The translations under genes were made by a program, and so were the position numbers. Under the pieces are notes generated by a model, which ran no database searches, was not told the origin of the DNA, and worked only from the letters and a program-made list of their open reading frames with translations. Positions 1 through 5,858 of a stretch of DNA of 9,058 nucleotides are shown in pieces; position 1 is the first letter of the stretch; each line of letters begins with the position of its first letter. Source of the DNA: Candidatus Woesearchaeota archaeon. Its GTDB lineage: Archaea; Nanobdellota; Nanobdellia; Woesearchaeales; CG1-02-33-12. The stretch lies in contig PWVO01000200.1 of the NCBI GenBank assembly GCA_003561825.1, forward strand, positions 1-9,058. Direction: 5' to 3'.

Positions 1-755
1 ATAAAAAGCTCATCAGATATCTTTGCCCTTTCCTTCTTGCTTTCATCTAAGGAATTTCTGCTTTTTTCAGTTTCAGCAAACTCATCAGACTTCATAATCT
101 TTTTAATTTCCTCCTCCATTTTAGCATTCTCAGCAGCCTTCTCCCTGATCATTCTTTCAGCTTCCCCTGCCTCTTTTTCAAGCTCAGCTACCTTCCTCTG
201 CCTGTTCCCCACCTGTTCAAGAAGCCCCTTTGCCTCAATAAGCCTGTACATCTCAGAATCTTTTATTCTCCTCTCAAAATCATCAACAGCTGCTGACATC
301 TTTCTAATCTCATCCGCAACAGCATAAGACTCATTTGCGAAAAACTCCTGCAGCACAGAGTACGGCTTTTTAGTTGATTCAGCATGCGACGCAACAAGTC
401 CCTTAATCTCATTTATTTTTTCAATTGCCCCAAAAGGCCCCTCAGCCTCGGAAAGCCTTTTTTTTATGTCAGCAGTGAGCTGCTTTGTCTTTGCTGAAAA
501 AGCAGACCTGTTTCCTTCCATTATAGACATAGCCCTAGGTGGAATATTCTTATTCTTCAGCTCAGAAGCCTCAAGAACATTGCACTTATCATTAATCCTC
601 TCAAAATAGGCAGAAAGCCTTTCATAAAAGCCCCTGACTTCTGGGCTGATATCAGATTCTTTAATCCGCCTCTCCAGAAACTCCTCAAGCTGCTCTTTTC
701 TTAGAATTTCCCTTTCCTTTTTTTTCCCGAAAAATCTCTCAAAAAATCTAGCCAT
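1..755 (-). CDS. Charged, helix-rich (coiled-coil) protein, partial at left edge
   Basis: An open frame on the minus strand begins at an ATG (753-755) and stays open for 251 codons to the window edge, so the C-terminus is missing. I do not recognise a family. The N-terminus (MARFFERFFGKKKERE) is a short amphipathic, basic-aromatic helix that could touch a membrane or a partner. Residues 12-60 and about 85-250 are rich in Glu, Lys, Arg, Ala and Leu with few Gly or Pro, typical of long helices; about 170-225 looks most like coiled coil. A single Cys lies near residue 58. No catalytic motif or membrane span is seen. It starts 11 nt after the stop of the 118-aa gene, so the two are probably one transcript. 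No strong ribosome-binding site is visible, which suggests expression depends on the upstream gene. Coding status rests on the long open frame, composition and tight spacing. Confidence 0.8.
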   Translation of the reverse strand, partial: MARFFERFFGKKKEREILRKEQLEEFLERRIKESDISPEVRGFYERLSAYFERINDKCNVLEASELKNKNIPPRAMSIMEGNRSAFSAKTKQLTADIKKRLSEAEGPFGAIEKINEIKGLVASHAESTKKPYSVLQEFFANESYAVADEIRKMSAAVDDFERRIKDSEMYRLIEAKGLLEQVGNRQRKVAELEKEAGEAERMIREKAAENAKMEEEIKKIMKSDEFAETEKSRNSLDESKKERAKISDELF

Positions 756-766
756 GTTAACCAAAT

Positions 767-1123
767 TCAGATCTCTCTCATCTTTCCGCCCGAGGAATCA
801 ACAAGCCTTACACCAAGCCCCAGCCTGAGCATCGCTGAAAGAATAGCCATATGCTCCTTTCCAGTTCCGGAAACAAGATTAAGCGCAATCTCAGTGTCAG
901 CAACCTTCCCGTCCATCTCTTTCACAATCCCATTTACAATCTCAGGAATCTCCTTCTCAAAATCAACCTTGACAATATTAACATCCCTGTTGCACCTAAA
1001 CTTCTGGCTGCCAAACTCATTTGTAATCACAAAAACACTTTCCCATTCACAGCTGGATATAAGCTCATTTATATAATTCCATGTGCCCTTTCCAGTGCTT
1101 ACGCAGACAACAAGATGAGTCAT
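767..1123 (-). CDS. Small Rossmann-like protein resembling a CARF domain (function unknown)
   Basis: A 118-aa protein starting MTHLVVCVSTGKGTW. Hydrophobic strands alternate with helices: HLVVCVST (3-10), SVFVITN (29-35), VNIVKVD (48-54), TEIALNLVSGTGKEHM (77-92) and VRLVD (105-109). This layout is Rossmann-like. The glycine-rich turn after a strand ending in Asn (NLVSGTGKEHM, 82-92) recalls the N-x-TGGTK-x-M signature of CARF domains, which bind cyclic oligonucleotides in CRISPR-linked and other sensors. That similarity is by eye and is inference; no effector domain or CRISPR array is present. The frame can be extended 13 codons upstream to an ATG at 1160-1162. I chose the internal ATG because a TATA-like box lies about 26 nt upstream of it, fitting a leaderless mRNA, and because the first strand then begins right at the start. 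It is followed after 11 nt by the helical protein gene. Confidence 0.8.
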   Translation of the reverse strand: MTHLVVCVSTGKGTWNYINELISSCEWESVFVITNEFGSQKFRCNRDVNIVKVDFEKEIPEIVNGIVKEMDGKVADTEIALNLVSGTGKEHMAILSAMLRLGLGVRLVDSSGGKMREI

Positions 1124-1144
1124 ATTTTTCCATAATCGCGCATC

Positions 1145-1153
1145 ATATAAATA
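1145..1153 (-). promoter_or_regulatory. TATA box for the 118-aa minus-strand gene
   Basis: Read on the minus strand this is TATTTATAT, centred about 26 nt upstream of the ATG at 1121-1123. That is the usual archaeal TATA-to-start distance for a leaderless transcript, and it supports the shorter start of the downstream gene. Confidence 0.6.
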
Positions 1154-1166
1154 TCTTTTCACAACA

Positions 1167-1176
1167 TTTTTAAATA
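1167..1176 (+). promoter_or_regulatory. TATA box for the M50 protease gene
   Basis: The sequence TTTTTAAATA is centred about 25 nt before the ATG at 1197, and no Shine-Dalgarno sequence lies between them, so a leaderless transcript is likely. It sits back to back with the minus-strand TATA box at 1145-1153. The two promoters are separated by only about 14 nt, so they may compete or share regulation. Confidence 0.6.
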
Positions 1177-1196
1177 ACCCAAATTTATTCTTTCAC

Positions 1197-1751
1197 ATGA
1201 TTACTCCAATTGAAATCCTTCGCCTTGTAATAATGACATTGGCCCTCGGATTTATATTCAAAGACATACTAAAAGTGCCCTCGTCTTATGACCCACTTAA
1301 GAAAAAAGCCATTAACTACCACGACTTCCTTTTTGCTTCAATAGTTGTTGCCCCGGCAATCATCCTCCACGAGATGGCCCACAAATTTGTTGCTGTCTTT
1401 TTCGGCCTTAGCGCAGAATTCCACGCCCATTACCTCGGATTAGGGCTCGGGATATTCCTCAGGCTGATTGGCTCCCCTTTCCTTTTCTTTGTTCCTGGCT
1501 TTGTCATGGTCGAGGGAGCATCTCCTTTGCAGCATTCAATAATAGCAGTTGCAGGCCCGCTGATGAATCTGGCATTATGGATTGCAGCAGCCCTGCTTCT
1601 CAGAAGCTCATTAAAAATAGAAGGAAAGTCAAGAATGGCCCTTCACCTGACAAAGCAGATAAACATGCTCCTTTTCATATTCAACATGCTTCCAATACCG
1701 GGCTTTGACGGCTATCATTTCTTTACAGGCATGTATCAAGCCTTTTTCTGA
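1197..1751 (+). CDS. M50-family (site-2-protease-like) intramembrane zinc metalloprotease
   Basis: A 184-aa membrane protein with the family's key elements. The zinc-binding motif HEMAH is at 58-62 in a hydrophobic helix, with Glu59 the expected catalytic base. A conserved IAVAGPLMN segment lies at 116-124. The third-ligand motif NMLPIPGFDG is at 163-172, where Asp171 should complete the zinc site. Hydrophobic spans are seen near 5-22, 46-66, 80-105, 114-136 and 155-175. M50 proteases cut substrates within the membrane; the substrate here cannot be told. It is short, with no PDZ or CBS domain, so it is a minimal core version as is common in archaea. It is divergently transcribed from the CARF-like gene and separated from secF by a hairpin and a new promoter, so it is probably monocistronic. 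The ATG start is supported by the TATA box 25 nt upstream. Confidence 0.9.
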   Translation: MITPIEILRLVIMTLALGFIFKDILKVPSSYDPLKKKAINYHDFLFASIVVAPAIILHEMAHKFVAVFFGLSAEFHAHYLGLGLGIFLRLIGSPFLFFVPGFVMVEGASPLQHSIIAVAGPLMNLALWIAAALLLRSSLKIEGKSRMALHLTKQINMLLFIFNMLPIPGFDGYHFFTGMYQAFF

Positions 1752-1773
1752 AATCACCTCAGGAATTAAATAA

Positions 1774-1797
1774 AAAACTGATTTTCTTATCAGTTTT
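1774..1797 (+). terminator. Inverted repeat downstream of the M50 gene, possible terminator
   Basis: A perfect 9-bp stem (AAAACTGAT / ATCAGTTTT) with a 6-nt T-rich loop lies 22 nt after the M50 stop codon. The descending arm ends in four Ts and T-rich DNA follows (around 1808-1820). Archaeal termination depends mainly on T tracts, so the hairpin may only help or may stabilise the transcript 3' end. Confidence 0.5.
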
Positions 1798-1847
1798 AAA
1801 CCCCATCTTTTTCCATCTTTTGCCACACACCGGGAATTACCAAAACA

Positions 1848-1857
1848 TTTATTAATA
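1848..1857 (+). promoter_or_regulatory. TATA box for the secF-secD operon
   Basis: The sequence TTTATTAATA is centred about 26 nt before the ATG at 1879 but only about 17 nt before the ATG at 1870. This spacing favours a leaderless start at 1879 as the true SecF initiation site. Confidence 0.55.
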
Positions 1858-1878
1858 GCTGTTTTTTCCATGCTTTCC

Positions 1879-2811
1879 ATGTCAGAAAAAAACCAGAAAA
1901 CTGAGAAACAGGAAAAAAGCCTTAAAAAAAGAATAGTGGAAAATTTCTCAAAAACATACGAGAAAGACTACAAAAAGCTTCTAATAATCCCATTCCTGAT
2001 ACTACTATTGTCTTTAGCATCATTAGGATATAAATATGCATCAGAAGGAGAGTTTTTTAATAAGGATGTTTCACTAAGCGGAGGAGTTGTGATAACAATA
2101 AACACACAGGAGATTGAAGCATCATCAGTTGAGCAGCACCTCCTGTCAGAGTTTCCAGGGTCTGACATATTAGTAAGGACAATAACAAGCCTTGGCGAGC
2201 AGGCAGCCATAACTGTAGCTTCCTCTGACCTTGATTCAGACACATTACTCAAAAGCCTAACAAATGCCTTCGGCACCCTTGATTACAGTATTGAGGAAAT
2301 GGGGCCTACACTTGGCCAGAGCTTTTTCAGGGAAACATTCATCGCTGTACTCTTTGCATTCATTTTCATGGCAGGGGTTGTGTTCTTTTATTTCAGGCAG
2401 CCAGTCCCATCTTTGGTAATAATGCTTTCAGCAGTATCCAACATGATAGTCACAATTTCAGTGATAAACCTTCTTGGAGTAAGGCTCTCAACAGCAGGCA
2501 TTGCAGCATTTCTTATGCTTATTGGATACAGTGTTGATACAAACATACTTCTTTCAACAAAAGTCCTCAAGAGAAAAGGCGGGACAGTTTCAGAAAGAGT
2601 TCTCGGAGGCATGGGAACAGGCCTTGTAATGACAGCCACAACACTCACAGCAATCATAATAGCATTCACATTTTCACAGTCAGACTCCCTTAAGCAGATA
2701 ATGCTTATACTGATGATTGGGCTGATGATGGATGTCCTTAACACATGGATCCAGAATGCAGGCATACTAAGGCTTTATCTAGAGAGGAAAGCAAAAAATG
2801 CAAAAAGCTAA
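1879..2811 (+). CDS. secF: Protein-export membrane protein SecF (archaeal type)
   Basis: A 310-aa subunit of the SecDF complex, an RND-like membrane protein that helps exported proteins move through or off the SecYEG channel. The basic N-terminus (to residue 33) is followed by span 1 (about 34-52). The external P1 domain opens with DVSLSGG (63-69). Five more spans follow, at about 153-172, 177-199, 203-225, 247-265 and 272-292. The SecF signature GYSVDTNILL is at 216-225, with Asp220 in the membrane as in proton-relay models, and a GGMGTG turn is at 243-248. Archaeal SecDF lacks a linked SecA, so its energy source is less certain than in bacteria. I chose the ATG at 1879 over the in-frame ATG at 1870 because of TATA spacing. 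SecD overlaps the last 14 nt, and the secF-before-secD order is typical of archaea. Confidence 0.95.
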   Translation: MSEKNQKTEKQEKSLKKRIVENFSKTYEKDYKKLLIIPFLILLLSLASLGYKYASEGEFFNKDVSLSGGVVITINTQEIEASSVEQHLLSEFPGSDILVRTITSLGEQAAITVASSDLDSDTLLKSLTNAFGTLDYSIEEMGPTLGQSFFRETFIAVLFAFIFMAGVVFFYFRQPVPSLVIMLSAVSNMIVTISVINLLGVRLSTAGIAAFLMLIGYSVDTNILLSTKVLKRKGGTVSERVLGGMGTGLVMTATTLTAIIIAFTFSQSDSLKQIMLILMIGLMMDVLNTWIQNAGILRLYLERKAKNAKS

Positions 2812-4432
2812 AAAGCTGATAACCAACTTTAGGATAATAATCCTACTGATACTTCTAGTTTCAGCAGTGGTAGCCATATGGCCTAATCCATTTGCCCGCG
2901 GAGTTGCAATAAGAAATGTAATCTCAAACTCCTCAGCAAGCATTGCAGGCATAGAAAGCCCGCGCCCTAATATCCCTCCGATGAGCAGAGAGCGCATCCT
3001 AACAATGAATGGCCAGCCAATAGACACAGTAGCTGACTACTATGCTTTTGAGTCCGGGCTTGCAGAAAACAGGACAGTTATAATTGAAACAAACAGAGCC
3101 ACTTACAGGCTTGTCACAAAATACCTCACAGAAAACATATTTGATGAAGAAAAAAACGAGACAATAACAATAGTCCATGACGAGGCAATTGACCTTGGGC
3201 TTCGCGTTTATAGCGCACCAACCACAAACATAAGAAAAGGCCTTGATCTCCAGGGCGGAACAAGAGTGCTTCTTGAGCCAGATGAAAGAGTGACAGCAGA
3301 CCAGATGGACCTCATAATTACAAACATAGAAGAGCGCCTTAATGTTTTTGGCCTGAGCGACATTATAGTAAGGCCTGTCTCAGACCTTTCAGGCAACCAG
3401 TATGTGCTTGTTGAGGTTGCTGGAGCAACAGAAGAGGAAGTCAGATATCTTGTTTCACAGCAGGGAAAGTTTGAGGCAAAAATAAAGGACAATATCGTAT
3501 TCAGTGGCGGAGAAGACATAACAGAGATATGCCGCACAGCAGATTGCTCAGGCATAGACCCAAGCTACGGATGCCGCAGGGCAAACGGCCAGTGGATATG
3601 CCGCTTCAGGTTTTCAATTGGCCTGACATCAGAAGCAGCCCAGAGGCAGGCAGACCTAACAAGAGACCTTGATGTAATAACAATTGACGGCCAAAGCTAT
3701 CTCAATGAGACAATTGACCTTTATCTTGACGGAGTTCTTGTAGACTCACTTAACATTGGATCTGAGCTGAGAGGCCGCCCATCCAGAGACATCCAGATCT
3801 CAGGATCAGGAATAGGAATAACACAGCAGGAAGCATTTACAGAGGCAATATCAAGCATGAAGAGGCTCCAGACAATACTTGCAACAGGCTCATTGCCAGT
3901 AAGCTTAGAGATAGTAAAAACAGACACAATCTCACCTTTCCTCGGAGACGAGTTTATCAGAAATTCAATTCTTGTTGCATTTCTGGCTATAATCGCAGTT
4001 TCAGTCATAGCTTTTGTGAGATACAGAAGATTTGAAATCTCAATCCCAATGGTAATAACCCTGCTTTCAGAGCTGTTGATAATCCTCGGGTTTGCAGCAC
4101 TGATTGGATGGAACATAGACATAGCAGCAATAGCAGGAATAATCATTGTAGTAGGCACAGGCGTAGACCACCAGATAGTAATCTCTGACGAGCTTCTCAA
4201 AAAAGAAAAACAGACATTCTTCAACTGGAAAGAAAGAATAAACAATGCATTTTTCATAATAATTGCAGCATGCCTCACAACAATAGTGGCAATGATCCCC
4301 CTTATGAGCGCAGGTGCCGGGCTTCTGAGAGGATTTGCTATCACAACAATAATCGGCATCTTAGTGGGTGTTCTTATTACAAGGCCTGCCTTTGCCTCAA
4401 TAATAGAAATACTGCTCAAAGACAAGCTGTAG
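2798..4432 (+). CDS. secD: Protein-export membrane protein SecD (archaeal type)
   Basis: A 544-aa partner of SecF. Span 1 is at about 11-28. Residues about 34-110 look PDZ-like: a GVAIRNV strand, SSASIAGI, then RILTMNGQPIDTVADYYAF. The SecD motif GLDLQGGTRVLLEP is at 148-161 and leads into the external P1 domain. That domain contains four cysteines (245, 250, 259, 268), which could form disulfides or bind metal. Five C-terminal spans follow from about 388: 388-406, 415-437, 440-466, 482-503 and 512-535. The membrane motif GTGVDHQIVISDE (453-465) holds Asp457, matching SecF GYSVDTN. The gene starts within the end of secF, a 14-nt overlap suggesting coupled translation; a purine-rich AGAGAGG lies about 10 nt before the ATG. 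Four residues (KDKL) close the protein after the last span. Confidence 0.95.
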   Translation: MQKAKKLITNFRIIILLILLVSAVVAIWPNPFARGVAIRNVISNSSASIAGIESPRPNIPPMSRERILTMNGQPIDTVADYYAFESGLAENRTVIIETNRATYRLVTKYLTENIFDEEKNETITIVHDEAIDLGLRVYSAPTTNIRKGLDLQGGTRVLLEPDERVTADQMDLIITNIEERLNVFGLSDIIVRPVSDLSGNQYVLVEVAGATEEEVRYLVSQQGKFEAKIKDNIVFSGGEDITEICRTADCSGIDPSYGCRRANGQWICRFRFSIGLTSEAAQRQADLTRDLDVITIDGQSYLNETIDLYLDGVLVDSLNIGSELRGRPSRDIQISGSGIGITQQEAFTEAISSMKRLQTILATGSLPVSLEIVKTDTISPFLGDEFIRNSILVAFLAIIAVSVIAFVRYRRFEISIPMVITLLSELLIILGFAALIGWNIDIAAIAGIIIVVGTGVDHQIVISDELLKKEKQTFFNWKERINNAFFIIIAACLTTIVAMIPLMSAGAGLLRGFAITTIIGILVGVLITRPAFASIIEILLKDKL

Positions 4433-4435
4433 ACA

Positions 4436-5005
4436 ATGATAATCACAATCTCAGGCAAGCCAGGAGCAGGCAAAAGCACCATAGGCCATCTTCTTGCTGA
4501 AAAATTAAAATACAAGTACTATGACATAGGCCAGGTCCGCAGGAAAATGGCAGAAGACATGGGCCTAACCCTTCACGAGCTGAACGAGCTTGGCGAGAAA
4601 GACCATTCAACAGACACTATCCCAGACAGGTTTGCAGAAGACATAGGCCAAAAAAACCAAGACGCAGTAGTAGTAGGCAGGACATCCTTCCATTTTATCC
4701 CCCACTCATTCAAGGTATTTCTTGATGTGCATCCAGAAAAAGCAGCCCACAGGATAATAAAGCACAATAGAAAAGGAGAGGAATATAAGGGCATTCTTCA
4801 TGCAATAGAAAAGATCAGAAAAAGGCAGGACTCTGATGCAAAAAGATTCAAAGAATACTACAAACTGGATGTTTTTGACCTTTCGCAATATGACTATGTG
4901 ATAGACACCACAGATTTAACAAAAGAGCAGGTTGTTGACAAAATCATAAAAAAAGCAAATTCTATTATAAAGAAAAAATCCGATAGCTTTATAAAGGAAC
5001 ACTAA
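4436..5005 (+). CDS. cmk: Cytidylate kinase-like P-loop NMP kinase (archaeal COG1102 type)
   Basis: A 189-aa P-loop kinase beginning MIITISGKPGAGKST, a Walker A motif at residues 7-15 that binds ATP phosphates. The length and the layout after the P-loop fit archaeal type-2 (d)CMP kinases, which phosphorylate CMP/dCMP: an acceptor-site segment YYDIGQVRRKMAEDMG (28-43), VVVGRTSFHFIP (78-89), a FLDVHPEKAAHRI strand-helix (95-107) and a LID-like arginine/lysine-rich stretch (125-142, RKRQDSDAKRFKEYY). The family usually has SAGxIFR where this has YDIGQVRR, and EGR where this has VGR, so a related but shifted substrate preference is possible and the CMP assignment is from family knowledge. It starts 3 nt after the secD stop, so it is co-transcribed with secFD. 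The C-terminal 20 residues are Lys/Ile-rich, and the last codons overlap a TATA-like box for the next gene. Confidence 0.8.
   Translation: MIITISGKPGAGKSTIGHLLAEKLKYKYYDIGQVRRKMAEDMGLTLHELNELGEKDHSTDTIPDRFAEDIGQKNQDAVVVGRTSFHFIPHSFKVFLDVHPEKAAHRIIKHNRKGEEYKGILHAIEKIRKRQDSDAKRFKEYYKLDVFDLSQYDYVIDTTDLTKEQVVDKIIKKANSIIKKKSDSFIKEH
4988..4995 (+). promoter_or_regulatory. TATA box for the FKBP gene, inside the end of the kinase gene
   Basis: The sequence TTTATAAA predicts transcription starting around 5016-5018. That would leave a 5' leader of about 28 nt carrying the GGTGGT ribosome-binding site before the TTG at 5045. Read-through from the secF operon is also possible. Confidence 0.45.
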
Positions 5006-5034
5006 AACATAGCTAATGTTTCTTTCTGTATAAA

Positions 5035-5040
5035 GGTGGT
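5035..5040 (+). promoter_or_regulatory. Shine-Dalgarno sequence that decides the FKBP start
   Basis: GGTGGT matches the archaeal anti-Shine-Dalgarno (complement of GGAGGTGA) in five of six positions. The GTG at 5036-5038, the longest-frame start, lies inside it and is therefore unlikely to initiate. The TTG at 5045 is 4 nt downstream of the motif. Confidence 0.6.
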
Positions 5041-5044
5041 CAGA

Positions 5045-5785
5045 TTGGTTAAGAAAGGAGATTTTGTAGAAATAGAATACACAGGCAGGATAAAAGAAGA
5101 AAACACTGTTTTTGACACAACAGATGAAAAAACAGCAAAAGAAAGCAGTATTTATGACCCCAAGGCACAGTATGGGCCCATAATAGTCTGCATTGGCCAG
5201 TCCCATGTGCTGAAAGGCCTTGATGAAAGCCTTGAAAACAAGGACATAGGCAAAGAGTATAAGGCAGAATTCGGGCCAGAAAAAGGCTTTGGAAAAAAAG
5301 ACGCAAAACTAATAAGGCTTGTTTCAACAAGCAAATTCACAAAGCAGAACATAAACCCTGTTCCAGGCCTGCAGATAAACATGGACGGCGCAATAGGCAC
5401 TATCAGGACAGTAAGCGGAGGAAGAACCCTTGTTGACTTAAACCACCCACTCTCAGGCAGGGATCTAGTATATAAATTTAAAATATTAAGGCTTGTTGAT
5501 GATGACTCTGAAAAGCTAAAGTCACTTCTTAAGCTAAATCTCGGCATAGATGACGCACAGGTCTCATTGTCAGAGGGAACAGCTTCAGTAGCACTCAAAA
5601 AAAGCTTTCCGTCGCATGTTGAAAAAATAGTGGCAGATATGGCAAAAAACCTGATCCCAGGCATAAAAGCTCTTAAATTTTCAGAAAACAAAAAAGAAAA
5701 GCCCACTGATGCCAAACAAAAACCAGAGGAAAAATCCCATGAAAAAGGCAGCAGCAATGGTGAAAAGCCATCAGATAAGCCTTAA
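5045..5785 (+). CDS. FKBP-type peptidyl-prolyl cis-trans isomerase, archaeal long type
   Basis: A 246-aa (from TTG) foldase that speeds proline isomerisation and likely acts as a chaperone in the cytoplasm, since no signal peptide is seen. The split FKBP fold is visible: VEIEYTGRI near 8-16 with a pocket Tyr, then VFDTT (22-26) with Phe/Asp of the active site, then IGQSHVLKGLDESL (50-63). An insert-in-flap domain runs from about 75 to 125. The fold closes with DLNHPLSGRDLVYKFKIL (131-148), the SlyD-like NHPL-G motif. A C-terminal domain of about 65 residues (153-217) is typical of long archaeal FKBPs. A roughly 30-residue Lys/Glu/Pro/Ser tail ends the protein and is probably disordered. The frame extends to a GTG at 5036 (249 aa), but that codon lies in the ribosome-binding site. 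It follows the kinase gene by 39 nt and precedes ftsZ. Confidence 0.9.
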   Translation: MVKKGDFVEIEYTGRIKEENTVFDTTDEKTAKESSIYDPKAQYGPIIVCIGQSHVLKGLDESLENKDIGKEYKAEFGPEKGFGKKDAKLIRLVSTSKFTKQNINPVPGLQINMDGAIGTIRTVSGGRTLVDLNHPLSGRDLVYKFKILRLVDDDSEKLKSLLKLNLGIDDAQVSLSEGTASVALKKSFPSHVEKIVADMAKNLIPGIKALKFSENKKEKPTDAKQKPEEKSHEKGSSNGEKPSDKP

Positions 5786-5803
5786 AACCCTGAATTTCGA
5801 CAG

Positions 5804-5814
5804 TTTTAAATATA
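5804..5814 (+). promoter_or_regulatory. TATA box for ftsZ
   Basis: The sequence TTTTAAATATA, in the gap between fkbp and ftsZ, predicts a transcript start near 5835. That gives a short leader of about 24 nt that contains the ribosome-binding site at 5847-5853. It probably drives ftsZ, secE and spt5 together. Confidence 0.6.
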
Positions 5815-5846
5815 AGTAATAAAATAATAATTTCAGGCCTTAATAC

Positions 5847-5853
5847 GGGGTGG
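5847..5853 (+). promoter_or_regulatory. Shine-Dalgarno sequence that decides the ftsZ start
   Basis: GGGGTGG is followed by five As and then TTG at 5859. The in-frame GTG at 5850-5852 is part of the motif itself, so TTG is the better start. The layout copies that of the FKBP gene just upstream. Confidence 0.6.
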
Positions 5854-5858
5854 AAAAA

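Noticed and set aside
37..327. Plus-strand 96-aa frame rich in Ser, Phe and Ile
   Set aside because: It is antisense to the long minus-strand open frame (3-755) and its Ser/Ile/Leu-rich composition is what the complement of a Lys/Glu-rich helical gene gives.
767..1123. Possibility of a CRISPR-associated locus because of the CARF-like protein
   Set aside because: No direct-repeat array, Cas gene or nuclease domain is seen in the window, so no CRISPR link is claimed.
1124..1162. Upstream extension of the 118-aa protein to an ATG at 1160-1162
   Set aside because: The extension would run through the TATA box, and the first beta strand begins right after the internal ATG.
3721..4515. Minus-strand 264-aa frame opposite the end of secD
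   Set aside because: secD is certain in this stretch; the frame has no recognisable motif and no Shine-Dalgarno or TATA signal.
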